Source: Pseudomonas fluorescens (GTDB taxonomy: Bacteria; Pseudomonadota; Gammaproteobacteria; Pseudomonadales; Pseudomonadaceae). Taken from it: a DNA stretch of 64,000 bases. Location of the stretch: contig NZ_CABVII010000027.1 of NCBI RefSeq assembly GCF_902497995.1, forward strand, positions 1 to 64,000, in the 5' to 3' direction. Shown piece after piece: positions 8,934 through 18,275 of this stretch. How positions within the stretch are numbered: position 1 is the stretch's first letter; every line of letters begins with the position of its first letter. A program made the translations under genes and the position numbers. The notes beneath the pieces are model-generated. The model did not search any database. It saw only the letters and a program-made list of their open reading frames with translations, and was not told the DNA's origin.

Positions 8934-9380
8934 TCAGGGCTCCATCCCCAATTCATGCTTGACCAACTGCAACAGCTTGCGGGTATCGACAGGCTTGAGC
9001 AAAAAGTCCACCACACTCAGATGCATGGCGGCAATCGCGTCTTTCAGGTCCGCATCGCCGGATACGATAATGAACGGCATCGCCGCCCTTACCGACGCAC
9101 GCACCTGGCGAATCAAGTCCAGGCCATCGACATGCCCCATTCGCAGATCGGTGATCACCAGGCCAATCGAAGGCTTTTCGCTCAACATCTCGAGTGCGGT
9201 TTCGCCACTGGCGGCGGTCATGCACCGAATGCCATCCAGAGCGAGAATCTCTGCCAGCAGCTCACGTGCGTCTTTATCGTCGTCGACGATCAGCACCCGC
9301 AGCGGTGGCAAGTCAGGTTCGAGCATGACCGCACTCAGCGCCTGGCGCTCGGCGTCACTCAAAATATCGTGGTCGGACAT
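8934..9380 (-). CDS. Single-domain response regulator (receiver protein)
   Basis: 148 aa. After about 26 N-terminal residues comes one CheY-like receiver: acidic pocket VLIVDDDKD (Asp33-35), phospho-acceptor Asp78 in VITDLRMGHVDG, the Ser of IIVSGDADL and the Lys of FLLKPVD. No output domain follows, so it would signal by protein contact or phosphotransfer. No kinase gene is adjacent. It is divergent from the DUF294 gene, with 257 bases between the starts. Confidence 0.85.
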   Translation of the reverse strand: MSDHDILSDAERQALSAVMLEPDLPPLRVLIVDDDKDARELLAEILALDGIRCMTAASGETALEMLSEKPSIGLVITDLRMGHVDGLDLIRQVRASVRAAMPFIIVSGDADLKDAIAAMHLSVVDFLLKPVDTRKLLQLVKHELGMEP

Positions 9381-9637
9381 GGCTTACTCTACATTTCAAA
9401 TTCAATCGCCTGACTCATTCGTCAGACATCGCCAGCAAGCCCTTCAATGTGCACTTCGTCGGAAAGGTTTCCTATAGCCAATGTAGGAGGTTTTTCTGAT
9501 AGTTGCGTCAGACATTTCCTAATTTCCTCTAAATGCAGTGCCTACCTAGACTTACGTCCAATGGGCACCCTGCGCGCAGGGGCCGACCATGGGTGAGTCA
9601 TCCGACAACAACAATCGACAAGACTGCGGTAATGGTT

Positions 9638-11572
9638 ATGAGTAAAGCGGACGCCTTCACACAGGCAGGGAAAACCGCGGTGTTGCAGAACATCCAGGGC
9701 ACTTTGCAATTTCTTCAGCGCTTCCCGCCCTTCAATCAAATGGAACACGCCCACCTGGCGTACCTGGTCGAGCAATGTCAGCTGCGTTTTTATGCGCCGG
9801 GCGAGAGCATCATCAAACCCGCCGATGGCCCGGTCGAGCATTTCTACATCGTCAAACAAGGCCAGGTGGTGGGTGAACGTCCCCACACGGCCAAGGGCGG
9901 GACTGAAACCACCTTCGAAATCACCACCGGCGAGTGTTTCCCCCTCGCCGCGCTGTTGGGCGAGCGTGCGACCCGCACCGAACACCTGGCCGCCGAAGAC
10001 ACCTTTTGCCTACAGTTGAACAAGCTGGCGTTCATCAAACTGTTCGCGCTTTCCAACGCGTTTCGCGACTTTGCCCTGCGCGGCGTCAGCAGCCTGCTGG
10101 ATCAGGTCAACCAGCAAGTCCAGCAAAAAGCCGTGGAAACCCTGGGCACCCAGTACTCGCTGAACACCCGGCTGGGTGAGCTGGCGATGCGCCACCCAGT
10201 GACCTGCAGCCCCGCCACGGCATTGCGGGTCGCCGTCACCCTGATGCACGACCAGCAAGTCGGCAGCATCGTCATCGTCGACGAGCACAAAGCCCCACTG
10301 GGTATTTTCACCCTGCGCGACCTGCGCCATGTCGTGGCCGACGGCACGGACGACTTCAACGAAGCCATCGAACGCCACATGACCCAGGCGCCGTTTTACC
10401 TGTCGCCGGACCACAGTGCCTTCGATGCGGCGATCGCCATGACCGAACGGCACATCGCCCATGTCTGCCTGGTCAAGGACCATCGCCTGTGCGGCGTAGT
10501 GTCCGAGCGGGATCTGTTTTCCCTGCAGCGGGTCGACCTGGTTCATCTGGCGCGGACCATTCGCAGCGCCCAACGCGTGGATAGCCTGGTGGCGATCCGC
10601 GGCGAGATTGGCCAATTGGTGGAGCGCATGCTGGCCCACGGCGCGTCGTCGACCCAGATCACCCACATCATCACCCTGCTCAACGACCATACCGTGTGCC
10701 GGGTCATCGAACTGACCCTCGCCGAGAAAGGCGACCCCGGCATCCCATTCAGCTGGCTGTGCTTCGGCAGCGAAGGCCGCCGCGAGCAGACGCTGCACAC
10801 CGATCAGGACAACGGTATTCTGTTCGAAGCCCGGGACGCGGCCCATGCCGCCGAGATCCGCGGCAAACTATTGCCGATCGCCCAGCAGATCAACCAGAGC
10901 CTGGCGCTCTGCGGCTTTACCCTGTGCAAGGGCAATATCATGGCCGGTAATCCCGAGCTGTGTCTGTCCCGGGTCGAGTGGGCGCGGCGTTTCGCGGCGT
11001 TTATCCGCGAAGCAACGCCGGAGAACCTGCTGGGTTCGAGCATCTACTTCGACTTGCGCGTGGTCTGGGGTGACGAGCAGGGCTGTGAGCAGCTGCGCCG
11101 GGGGATTCTCGACCAGGTCGATGACAACCGGTTGTTCCAGCGCATGCTGGCCGAGAATGCCCTGCGCAATCGTCCGCCCGTAGGACGCTTCCGGGAGTTC
11201 GTGCTGGCTCGCAAGCATGGCGAGAAAGCCACCCTGGACCTGAAAATCCAGGGCCTGAGCCCCTTTGTCGATGGTGCCCGCTTGCTGGCACTGGCCCACG
11301 GGATCGAAGCGAACAATACCCTGGAGCGCTTTCGTCAGCTGGTGGACAAGGAGGTCATCGATCGGCTGGACGGGGCGGCGTACGAAGAGGCTTATCACTT
11401 CATTCAGCAGACCCGCATGCAGCAACATCAGCGTCAGACCCGGGAGAATTTGCCCCACTCCAACCGGGTCGACCCGGACAGCCTCAATCATCTGGATCGA
11501 CGGATCCTGCGTGAATCCCTGCGCCAGGCCCAACGCCTGCAAAGCAGCCTGGCCCTGCGGTATCAGTTATGA
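9638..11572 (+). CDS. cNMP-binding/CBS/DUF294 nucleotidyltransferase-like signalling protein
   Basis: 644 aa from the ATG at 9638 (MSKADAFTQAGKTAV). An in-frame ATG at 9632 is also possible and neither has a strong ribosome site, so the start is uncertain by two codons. Order of domains: cyclic-nucleotide-binding fold (about 30-145, FYAPGESIIKPADGPVEHFY), two CBS repeats (about 180-300, MHDQQVGSIVIVDEHKAPLG), a DUF294 nucleotidyltransferase core (FGSEGRREQTLHTDQDNG, about residue 370) and the DUF294 C-terminal helical domain. The protein is predicted to be cytoplasmic and to sense nucleotides. Its last codons overlap the exonuclease gene by 4 bases, so the two are translationally coupled. Confidence 0.85.
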   Translation: MSKADAFTQAGKTAVLQNIQGTLQFLQRFPPFNQMEHAHLAYLVEQCQLRFYAPGESIIKPADGPVEHFYIVKQGQVVGERPHTAKGGTETTFEITTGECFPLAALLGERATRTEHLAAEDTFCLQLNKLAFIKLFALSNAFRDFALRGVSSLLDQVNQQVQQKAVETLGTQYSLNTRLGELAMRHPVTCSPATALRVAVTLMHDQQVGSIVIVDEHKAPLGIFTLRDLRHVVADGTDDFNEAIERHMTQAPFYLSPDHSAFDAAIAMTERHIAHVCLVKDHRLCGVVSERDLFSLQRVDLVHLARTIRSAQRVDSLVAIRGEIGQLVERMLAHGASSTQITHIITLLNDHTVCRVIELTLAEKGDPGIPFSWLCFGSEGRREQTLHTDQDNGILFEARDAAHAAEIRGKLLPIAQQINQSLALCGFTLCKGNIMAGNPELCLSRVEWARRFAAFIREATPENLLGSSIYFDLRVVWGDEQGCEQLRRGILDQVDDNRLFQRMLAENALRNRPPVGRFREFVLARKHGEKATLDLKIQGLSPFVDGARLLALAHGIEANNTLERFRQLVDKEVIDRLDGAAYEEAYHFIQQTRMQQHQRQTRENLPHSNRVDPDSLNHLDRRILRESLRQAQRLQSSLALRYQL

Positions 11573-12276
11573 GCCTGTTTTCATGGCTGCGCCCGGCAGG
11601 CCCGATGCTGTCCGGCGAACTTCAACTGCGCCTGCAACGCTTGCCGGCGGCCGCCGAGCTGGGTGAATGCAGCCTGCGCGAACAGCGATGGGTGGTGCTC
11701 GACCTGGAAACCACCGGGCTGAACCTCAACAAGGATCGAGTACTGTCCATCGGCGCGGTGGTGATCGAGGACGGGGCGATCGACTTCAGCCAGCAATTCG
11801 AACGCACCTTGCAATGCAGCGAGCTCAAACTCGGTCCCAGTGTACTGATTCATGGTCTGGGCCCGAGCGCGATTGCCGCGGGCAGCGACCCGGCCCAGGC
11901 CCTGCTCGACTTCATGGAGTTTGTCGGTGACAGTCCTGTGCTGGCCTTTCATGCGCCGTTCGATCAACACATGCTCGGGCGCGCATTGAAAGATCATCTG
12001 GGCTACAAGTTGCAGCATCTGTTTCTGGATGTCGCGGATATCGCGCCGCTGCTGTGTCCGCAGGCGCCTATGCGCGAGGCCGGGCTGGATGAGTGGATCG
12101 ACTGGTTCAAGCTGGAGGTGTTCGAGCGGCACAACGCCAGTGCCGACGCGCTGGCCACGGCAGAACTGGCGCTGATCCTGTTCAGCCGGGCGCGGCAGCA
12201 GCAGATTCACAGTCCGTTGAATCTGCAACAGCGGGTGAGCCAGTGGAAACGCAGACAGCGCGCGCCGTCCTTCTAG
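11569..12276 (+). CDS. DnaQ-like 3'-5' exonuclease
   Basis: 235 aa starting in an ATGA overlap with the DUF294 gene. It has the DEDDh signature: ExoI motif LDLETTGLN (Asp45, Glu47), a middle motif in VLAFHAPFDQHMLG and ExoIII HNASADALATAEL. It is not the replicative epsilon subunit: it is a stand-alone paralogue, and such genes commonly follow DUF294 proteins. The coupling suggests processing of nucleic acid or nucleotides under control of the upstream sensor, but the substrate is unknown. Confidence 0.85.
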   Translation: MSLFSWLRPAGPMLSGELQLRLQRLPAAAELGECSLREQRWVVLDLETTGLNLNKDRVLSIGAVVIEDGAIDFSQQFERTLQCSELKLGPSVLIHGLGPSAIAAGSDPAQALLDFMEFVGDSPVLAFHAPFDQHMLGRALKDHLGYKLQHLFLDVADIAPLLCPQAPMREAGLDEWIDWFKLEVFERHNASADALATAELALILFSRARQQQIHSPLNLQQRVSQWKRRQRAPSF

Positions 12277-12300
12277 ATACGCGGTGTCTGTTCCGGCCTC

Positions 12301-12394
12301 TTCGCCGGCAAGCCTGGCTCCTACAGGGTTTGGGGTCGTCCACGAAATCGGCGAACGACACAAAACCCTGTAGGAGCCAGGCTTGCCGGCGAAG
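12301..12394. repeat. REP inverted pair (GCCGGC variant)
   Basis: TTCGCCGGCAAGCCTGGCTC and its complement surround a spacer that itself has a small inverted repeat. Confidence 0.85.
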
Positions 12395-12480
12395 AACGAT
12401 AACGCGGTCCATCTGAACACAACCAGTCAAAACCACCCGACCAGTGGCCAATTGCTTACCTCCCCCGCCTCTGCCACAAT

Positions 12481-12499
12481 CGCGAACAATTCTCGTTAG
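12481..12499. promoter_or_regulatory. Candidate Fur box upstream of the ECF sigma gene
   Basis: Read on the minus strand, the site is AACGAGAATTGTTCGC, close to the AATGAGAATNATTCGC form common in Pseudomonas Fur sites. It lies about 28 bases before the GTG start of an iron-starvation sigma factor, where Fur control is expected. Confidence 0.6.
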
Positions 12500-12526
12500 T
12501 TAACACTTCCCAATCGGTGATACGGC

Positions 12527-13045
12527 GTGCCGTCAGTCCAAAGCCCCCAGAGTGAGCTCGTTGGTGCGTTGTATCGCGACCATCGCAGCTGGCTATTGGC
12601 CTGGCTGCGGCGCAACGTGGCCTGTCCACAACGGGCCGAAGACCTGAGCCAGGACACCTTCGTCCGCCTGTTGGGCCGTGATGAACTCAAGGAGCCTCGC
12701 GAGCCGCGGGCGTTTCTGGTGGCGATCGCCAAGGGCCTGCTGTTCGACTATTTCCGCCGCGCCGCGCTGGAACAGGCCTACCTGACTGAATTGATGCTGA
12801 TCCCCGAGGCCGAACAACCTTCGGTGGAAGAGCAGCAACTGATTCTCGAAGACCTGAAAAACATCGACCGCCTGCTCGGCCAACTCTCGAGCAAGGCCCG
12901 GGCGGCGTTTCTCTATAACCGACTCGACGGCCTCGGCCACGCGCAAATCGCCGAGCGTCTGGGCGTGTCGGTGTCGCGGGTACGTCAGTACCTGGCCCAG
13001 GGCATTCGTCAGTGCTACATCGCGCTGTACGGTGAGCCGGTATGA
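12527..13045 (+). CDS. FecI-type ECF sigma factor (iron starvation)
   Basis: 172 aa with a GTG start at 12527 (MPSVQSPQSELVGALYRDH), placed after CGGTGA. Region 2 spans about 10-75 (ACPQRAEDLSQDTFVRLLGR, AFLVAIAKGLLFDYFRR) and region 4 about 110-165 (LDGLGHAQIAERLGVSVSRV). It overlaps the fecR-like gene by 4 bases (ATGA), and a TonB receptor with a signalling domain follows. This is the standard cell-surface signalling trio in which the receptor, through FecR, frees the sigma factor to transcribe the receptor gene. It may correspond to FiuI, but the siderophore cannot be fixed from sequence. Confidence 0.9.
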   Translation: MPSVQSPQSELVGALYRDHRSWLLAWLRRNVACPQRAEDLSQDTFVRLLGRDELKEPREPRAFLVAIAKGLLFDYFRRAALEQAYLTELMLIPEAEQPSVEEQQLILEDLKNIDRLLGQLSSKARAAFLYNRLDGLGHAQIAERLGVSVSRVRQYLAQGIRQCYIALYGEPV

Positions 13046-14013
13046 ACCCCGCCAGCTCCAAACCGGTGTCGGCGCAGGTGCTGGATGCCGCCATTGCCTG
13101 GCAACTGACCCTGGATTGCGGCAACCCGGTCGATCGCGAAGAATTCGCCAAGTGGCACGCCGCCCACGAAGAACATGCCCGGGCCTGGCGCCAACTGGGC
13201 ATGCTCGATGCGCGTTTCAGCGCCGCCAGCGGTCCGGCCCGCAGCGCATTGCTGCAATCGCGCGAAAGCATTCGCCGGCGATTACGCAAACTGGGCAGCG
13301 GCGTGGCGAGTGTCATTGCAGTGATCGGCCTGGCGCTGTTCGCCGGCGATCGTTATCTGCCGCTCGACTATTGGCTGGCCGACCAGCGTACCGCCACCGG
13401 CGAACAACGCACCCTGCGCTTGAGCGACGGTACGCTGGTCAACCTCAATACCCACAGTGCCATGGACGTTCGCTTCGATGACAAGCAGCGGCTGATCATT
13501 CTGCAGGAAGGGGAAATCCTCGTCGAAACCGGGCATGGCGATGCCCGGCCGTTCATCGTCGAAACCCGCGAAGGCAGCCTGCGCGCGCTGGGCACCCGAT
13601 TCCTGGTCAAGCGCGAGGAACAAGGCACGCGCCTGAGTGTGCTGCAATCGGCGGTGGCCGCCCGTGCGCAATCGAGTCCTGAAGAACAGATATTGCGCGA
13701 AGGCCAGCAAGTGCTGATGCGCAACAACGGCCTCGGCCCGATCATCGCCCTCAACCTCGGCGCCGATGCCTGGACCCGCGGCATGCTGGTGGTGGATAAC
13801 GCGCGACTGGAGGACCTGATCAACGAACTTGGCCGTTATCGCCCCGGGCATTTGGGCGTCGCACCGGAAGTTGCCGACTTGCGAATCACTGGCAGTTTCC
13901 CGCTGAACGACACCGACCTGGCGTTGAGTGCCCTGCTGCCGACCCTGCCGGTGCAGATCGAACAGCACACGCCGTGGTGGGTGACGGTGGTGAAGGATGA
14001 AGCCAAACCCTGA
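13042..14013 (+). CDS. FecR-like transmembrane anti-sigma regulator
   Basis: 323 aa. The cytoplasmic N-terminal DUF4880 region (about 10-70, AIAWQLTLDCGNPVDREEFA) binds sigma. One transmembrane helix lies near 93-112 (VASVIAVIGLALFAGDRYL). The periplasmic FecR domain (about 120-225, QRTLRLSDGTLVNLNTHSAM) and a C-terminal STN-like region contact the receptor. It is co-translated with the sigma factor. The family is both an inhibitor and an activator of its partner sigma, depending on receptor signal. Confidence 0.9.
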   Translation: MNPASSKPVSAQVLDAAIAWQLTLDCGNPVDREEFAKWHAAHEEHARAWRQLGMLDARFSAASGPARSALLQSRESIRRRLRKLGSGVASVIAVIGLALFAGDRYLPLDYWLADQRTATGEQRTLRLSDGTLVNLNTHSAMDVRFDDKQRLIILQEGEILVETGHGDARPFIVETREGSLRALGTRFLVKREEQGTRLSVLQSAVAARAQSSPEEQILREGQQVLMRNNGLGPIIALNLGADAWTRGMLVVDNARLEDLINELGRYRPGHLGVAPEVADLRITGSFPLNDTDLALSALLPTLPVQIEQHTPWWVTVVKDEAKP

Positions 14014-14040
14014 GATTTTCTGTGTTTGACCCGACGCCAT

Positions 14041-14130
14041 CGCGGGCAAGCCACGCTCCCACAGGTTTTGTGTCGTTCACGAAATCGGTGAACGACACGA
14101 CCCCTGTAGGAGCGAGGCTTGCCCGCGAAG
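14041..14130. repeat. REP inverted pair
   Basis: The outer arms are REP type. The spacer contains a perfect 10-bp inverted repeat (TGTCGTTCAC and GTGAACGACA) that extends the hairpin. Confidence 0.85.
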
Positions 14131-14180
14131 AGGCCCGTGAAAACAACACAACTACCAATCCAGACTCAGCTCCCGCAGTT

Positions 14181-14200
14181 GAATCAAAATTATTTTCATC
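14181..14200. promoter_or_regulatory. Possible Fur box before the TonB receptor
   Basis: On the minus strand the site reads GATGAAAATAATTTTGATTC, about 12 of 19 matches to the classical Fur consensus. It is about 75 bases before the receptor ATG. The match is weak, and the gene may depend on the sigma factor instead. Confidence 0.3.
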
Positions 14201-14272
14201 CACCCCTATCACTTTTGCATTCTCGTTCGGCACCTAGGCAATTGAGAAATATTTCCATTCAGGAGCCGCCGT

Positions 14273-16711
14273 ATGTCCCGTTCGCTAGACACCTTGTTAC
14301 GCCCCGGTTTGCTGGCAGTCGCCATTGCCCTCTGTGCCCCTCTGGCCAGTGGTCAACTGATCGCCGCCGAACAGGCGTCCAGCGTTCGCGCCTACAACCT
14401 GCCGGCCGCGCCACTGGCCAGTACGCTGAACCAGATCGCCAGCCAGGCTGGCCTGGCGCTGTCGCTGAATCCTTCCCTGGTGGCAGGCAAAACCTCGGCC
14501 CCGGTCCAAGGCCAGTTCGACGCTGCCGGCGCCCTGCGTGAAGCCCTGCGCGGCACCGGTCTGCAACTGGAACGGAGCAGCGCTGGCACCTACACCCTGG
14601 TGGCCGTGCCCGAGGGTGCGATGGCGCTGCCGGAAACCGCCGTCATCGGCGTGGAAAACACCGAAAGCGCCTGGGGCCCGGTGCAGGGTTATCTGGCCAC
14701 CCGCACCGCCGCCGGCACCAAGACCGACACCGCGCTGGTCGAAGCACCACGTTCGATTTCGGTCGCTACTCGCCAGCAGATGGACGACCGCAAAGTACAA
14801 AACATCGATGACGCCGTGCGCTACATGCCCGGTATTACCGCCAGCAGCTACGGCAGCGACACCCGCGCCGACTGGCTGCGGGTGCGCGGTTTCGAACCGA
14901 CGCAATTCCTTGACGGCCTGCCGCTGCCCAAAGGCGTATACGCCAACCCGAAACAGGAAACCTGGAACCTGGATCGCCTCGCCCTGCTGCGCGGCCCGGC
15001 TTCGTCGGTGTACGGCCAGACCCCGCCGGGCGGCTTGCTGGACATGGTCAGCCGCCGCCCCAGCGCCGAGTCGAGCAATGAAATCCAGGTGCAATACGGC
15101 AGTGACAACCATCGCCAGATCAACTTCGCCAGCACCGGCAAGATCGACGAGGAAGGTCGGTTCCTCTACGGCCTGAGCGGTGTGATACGCGACAGCGGCA
15201 CGCAAATCGACCACGTCGACAACAAGCGCTACAACATTGCGCCTAGCCTGACCTGGAACATTGACGACGACACCCGATTGACCCTGCTCACGCAGTTCAC
15301 CCGGGACGATACCGGGACAACCAGTCAGTTCTACCCCATTCAGGGCACCAAGATCGACATGCCGTTCGGCAAGATCTCCCACCACAAGAATCTGGGTGAT
15401 CCGAATTACGAATACTACGACCGCACCTACTACGCACTGGGCTACGCCTTCGAACATCGGCTGAACGATGTATGGCAGTTCCGGCAAAACCTGCGCTACA
15501 CCAAGTCTGACCTGTCGTTCCAGGCAATCACCGTCAACAGCTACTTCCCGGAGTTCGGAATGGTCGTCGACGATGAAGGCAATACCGGGCGGGGCACTAC
15601 CAATGTGGACGAAGATATTAGCCAGTTCGCGGTGGATAACAATTTCCAGGGCGACTTCGCCACTGGCGATATCCAACATACCCTGCTGATTGGGCTCGAC
15701 CACCAGCGTAACAACACCAATTACACCTCGATCTTTGGTTCCGCCCCGAGCATCAACGTCAATCACCCGGAATATGGCTTGCCGATCACGCGCCCACCAC
15801 GCTCCGCCGCATTCTATGACTACGACCAAAAAACTCGTCAGACCGGTCTGTACATCCAGGACCAGATGGCCCTCGACCAATGGCGTCTGACGCTCGGTGG
15901 TCGTGAGGACTGGGTGCACACCGGCACCAAGTTCTTCAATAAAGGCGACGCCACGAATACCGAGCGCGACAAGAAATTCAGCGCCAACGCAGCCATCAGC
16001 TACGTGTTCGACAACGGTTTCGTGCCCTACCTGTCCTACGCCGAATCATTCCAGCCGACCAGCAACGCCACGGCCTCGCCGACCGACTCGTTCAAGCCGA
16101 CCGAAGGCCAGCAATGGGAACTGGGCATCAAGTACCAACCGCCTGGCAGCAACACCCTGCTGACCGCCGCGGTGTACAACCTGACCCAGAAAAACGTCTC
16201 CGTCACCACCACCAACTCGGACAACGTTGCGATCACCAGCCAGACCGGTGAAGTCAAAGTCAAAGGCCTGGAACTGGAAGCCGTTTCCGACGTGACCGAC
16301 AACCTCAAGGTCATCGCCGCCTACACCCTGGCCAAGTCCGAAGTGCAAAAAGGCGACTTCAAAGGCAACCGCCTGCAACTGATGCCCAACCAACAGGCTT
16401 CGCTGTGGGCCGATTACACCTGGCACAACGGCGTGCTGGACGGCTTCGGCATCGGCGCCGGCGCGCGTTACACCGGCAATACCTACGGCGATCAGGGCAA
16501 CACCTGGCTGGGCAAGGCCGACGCCTACACCCTGTTCGATGCAGCGGTTCATTACGACCTGGGGCGTCTGGACAATAGTCTCAAAGGCGCCTCCCTGGCA
16601 CTCAACGCGACCAACCTGTTCGACAAGGATTACATCTCCACCTGCGACAGTTTTTATTGCTACTACGGCGACCAACGCAGTGTCGTCGCCAGTGCCACCT
16701 ACAAGTGGTAA
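14273..16711 (+). CDS. TonB-dependent siderophore receptor with STN signalling domain
   Basis: 812 aa. CAGGAG sits 7 bases before the ATG. A signal peptide (about 1-33, ending near GQLIAAEQ) is followed by the STN domain (about 37-113, YNLPAAPLASTLNQIASQAG), the plug (about 150-260, APRSISVATRQQMDDRKVQN and LALLRGPASSVYGQTPPGG) and a 22-strand barrel ending ATYKW. The STN domain and the upstream sigma/FecR pair mark it as a signalling receptor. Length and plug sequence resemble the hydroxamate receptors FiuA/FoxA/FhuA (ferrichrome or ferrioxamine), which is inference. It acts in the outer membrane with TonB-ExbBD. Confidence 0.92.
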   Translation: MSRSLDTLLRPGLLAVAIALCAPLASGQLIAAEQASSVRAYNLPAAPLASTLNQIASQAGLALSLNPSLVAGKTSAPVQGQFDAAGALREALRGTGLQLERSSAGTYTLVAVPEGAMALPETAVIGVENTESAWGPVQGYLATRTAAGTKTDTALVEAPRSISVATRQQMDDRKVQNIDDAVRYMPGITASSYGSDTRADWLRVRGFEPTQFLDGLPLPKGVYANPKQETWNLDRLALLRGPASSVYGQTPPGGLLDMVSRRPSAESSNEIQVQYGSDNHRQINFASTGKIDEEGRFLYGLSGVIRDSGTQIDHVDNKRYNIAPSLTWNIDDDTRLTLLTQFTRDDTGTTSQFYPIQGTKIDMPFGKISHHKNLGDPNYEYYDRTYYALGYAFEHRLNDVWQFRQNLRYTKSDLSFQAITVNSYFPEFGMVVDDEGNTGRGTTNVDEDISQFAVDNNFQGDFATGDIQHTLLIGLDHQRNNTNYTSIFGSAPSINVNHPEYGLPITRPPRSAAFYDYDQKTRQTGLYIQDQMALDQWRLTLGGREDWVHTGTKFFNKGDATNTERDKKFSANAAISYVFDNGFVPYLSYAESFQPTSNATASPTDSFKPTEGQQWELGIKYQPPGSNTLLTAAVYNLTQKNVSVTTTNSDNVAITSQTGEVKVKGLELEAVSDVTDNLKVIAAYTLAKSEVQKGDFKGNRLQLMPNQQASLWADYTWHNGVLDGFGIGAGARYTGNTYGDQGNTWLGKADAYTLFDAAVHYDLGRLDNSLKGASLALNATNLFDKDYISTCDSFYCYYGDQRSVVASATYKW

Positions 16712-16740
16712 TCGCTTGATCTGACACGCTCGATACCCAG

Positions 16741-16768
16741 GCCGTCCTATGAGGACGGCTTTGGTATT
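16741..16768 (+). terminator. Hairpin between the receptor and the PepSY gene
   Basis: GCCGTCC (16741-16747) pairs with GGACGGC (16753-16759) and is followed by TTTGGTATTT. The weak T-run suggests partial termination, so the PepSY gene may be expressed at a lower level. Confidence 0.55.
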
Positions 16769-16783
16769 TCTGAAGGCCATGAA

Positions 16784-17914
16784 ATGAAAAGTAAAACAAT
16801 TCGCCGCTGGTCCTTCGTCCATACCTGGACCAGCCTGATCTGCACCCTGTTCCTGCTGATGCTGGCATTGACCGGCCTGCCGCTGATCTTCCATCACGAG
16901 ATCGACCACCTGCTGGGCGATGCCGCCGAGTTGAAGCAGATGCCGGCGGACACCCCGCAGCTGAATCTGCAGCAGCTGGTACAGGCGGCAGAAAAACATC
17001 GTCCCGGCGACGTCATGCAGTACTTCGGCTTCGAGGAAGACGAACCCAACGCCGCGATCACAATCATGGCGGCCACTGCCGGTACCGAGCCGAATTCGTC
17101 GCACACCTTCATGCTCGACGCCCGCACCGGCGAAGCGCTGGAAATGCCGTCCGCCAACGGCGGTTTCATGATGGTCATGCTGCGCCTGCATGTGGACATG
17201 TTCGCCGGCCTGCCGGGCAAGCTGCTGCTGGCGTTCATGGGGCTTTTGTTCGTGGTCGCGATCGTCTCCGGGACCGTGCTTTATCTGCCGTTCATGCGTC
17301 GCTTGAGATTCGCCACCGTGCGCCAGGACAAATCCACCCGCCTGCGCTGGCTCGACTTGCACAACCTGATCGGCGTGGTCACCCTGACCTGGGCGCTGGT
17401 GGTCGGCGTGACCGGCGTCATCAGCGCCTGCGCCGACCTGCTGATCGCCGCCTGGCGCAACGACAGCCTCAACGCAATGATCGCGCCGTACCGCGACGCG
17501 CCAGCGCTGACGCAACTGGCGCCTGCCACCCGCCTGCTCGACATCGCCAAAGACGCTGCACCCGGCATGCAACCGGACTTCATCGCCTTCCCCGGCACCC
17601 GGTTTTCCAGCGAACATCATTACGCCGTGTTCATGAAAGGCAGCACACACCTGACCTCGCATTTGCTGACGCCGGTGCTGATCGACGCCAGCACCCTGCA
17701 AGTCACCGCCGTGGCCGAACGGCCGTGGTACATGGACGCCATGGGCATGTCGCAGCCGCTGCACTTCGGTGATTACGGCGGCATGCCGATGAAAATCCTC
17801 TGGGCGACCCTGGATGTGCTGACCATCATCGTGCTCGGCAGCGGCGTTTACCTGTGGGTCGTGCGGCGCAAGACTGCAAAACCCGTCCTTGAAAACGCGC
17901 AGGCTCAAGCATGA
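16784..17914 (+). CDS. PepSY-associated transmembrane protein (putative ferri-siderophore reductase type)
   Basis: 376 aa; GAAGG lies 7 bases before the ATG. Four membrane spans are visible: about 18-37 (LICTLFLLMLALTGLPLIF), 145-170 (LLLAFMGLLFVVAIVSGTVL), 190-215 (LIGVVTLTWALVVGVTGVIS) and 340-362. A PepSY periplasmic domain follows the first span. Inner-membrane proteins of this type occur beside siderophore receptors and are implicated in reductive iron release in the periplasm. Its position after the receptor fits that role. It ends in an ATGA overlap with a 59-residue membrane protein. Confidence 0.85.
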   Translation: MKSKTIRRWSFVHTWTSLICTLFLLMLALTGLPLIFHHEIDHLLGDAAELKQMPADTPQLNLQQLVQAAEKHRPGDVMQYFGFEEDEPNAAITIMAATAGTEPNSSHTFMLDARTGEALEMPSANGGFMMVMLRLHVDMFAGLPGKLLLAFMGLLFVVAIVSGTVLYLPFMRRLRFATVRQDKSTRLRWLDLHNLIGVVTLTWALVVGVTGVISACADLLIAAWRNDSLNAMIAPYRDAPALTQLAPATRLLDIAKDAAPGMQPDFIAFPGTRFSSEHHYAVFMKGSTHLTSHLLTPVLIDASTLQVTAVAERPWYMDAMGMSQPLHFGDYGGMPMKILWATLDVLTIIVLGSGVYLWVVRRKTAKPVLENAQAQA

Positions 17915-18090
17915 AGCCGCGACAGTCGAACTTCTGGAAGGTCTTCGCCACCCCGACCGTCATCGCCCTGCTCAGCGGCGCGGGCTTGTTCGCCGCGTTG
18001 CTGGGTGATGGCCTGTGGGATGCATTGAGCTGGCTGGGCCTGGGCGTTCCCGCCGTTCTAGCCTTGCGCGGATTGTTGCAACGCCCCTGA
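17911..18090 (+). CDS. Small inner-membrane protein coupled to the PepSY gene
   Basis: 59 aa, beginning MKPRQSNFWKVFATPTVIAL at the ATG inside the PepSY stop (ATGA). Two hydrophobic segments (about 12-32 and 37-53) predict a hairpin membrane protein with a basic tail (RGLLQRP). Overlap and codon use like its neighbours support a real gene. Small proteins of this size commonly close siderophore receptor/PepSY operons in Pseudomonas and probably act with the PepSY protein, but no function is known to me. Confidence 0.75.
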   Translation: MKPRQSNFWKVFATPTVIALLSGAGLFAALLGDGLWDALSWLGLGVPAVLALRGLLQRP

Positions 18091-18093
18091 CCC

Positions 18094-18190
18094 TTGTGGG
18101 AGCGGGCTTGCTCGCGAATGCGGTATATCAGTCAATAGAGATGTTGAATGTGACGCCCTCTTCGCCGGCAAGCCGGTCTCGCTCCCACAT
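18094..18190. repeat. REP inverted pair (two different REP arms)
   Basis: The left arm is TGTGGGAGCGGGCTTGCTCG; the right arm is the GCCGGCAAGCCGGTCTCGCTC variant. It closes the iron operon. Confidence 0.8.
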
Positions 18191-18275
18191 TGGATCTGTG
18201 CAGCGCTCAACTCGCGCTTGAGCTGGCGGATCAACGCGCTATGCTGCCGACACCGCCATCGACCGAGACGCCGCC

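Noticed and set aside
16046..17908. 620-codon minus-strand ORF
   Set aside because: Shadow of the TonB receptor end and the PepSY gene.
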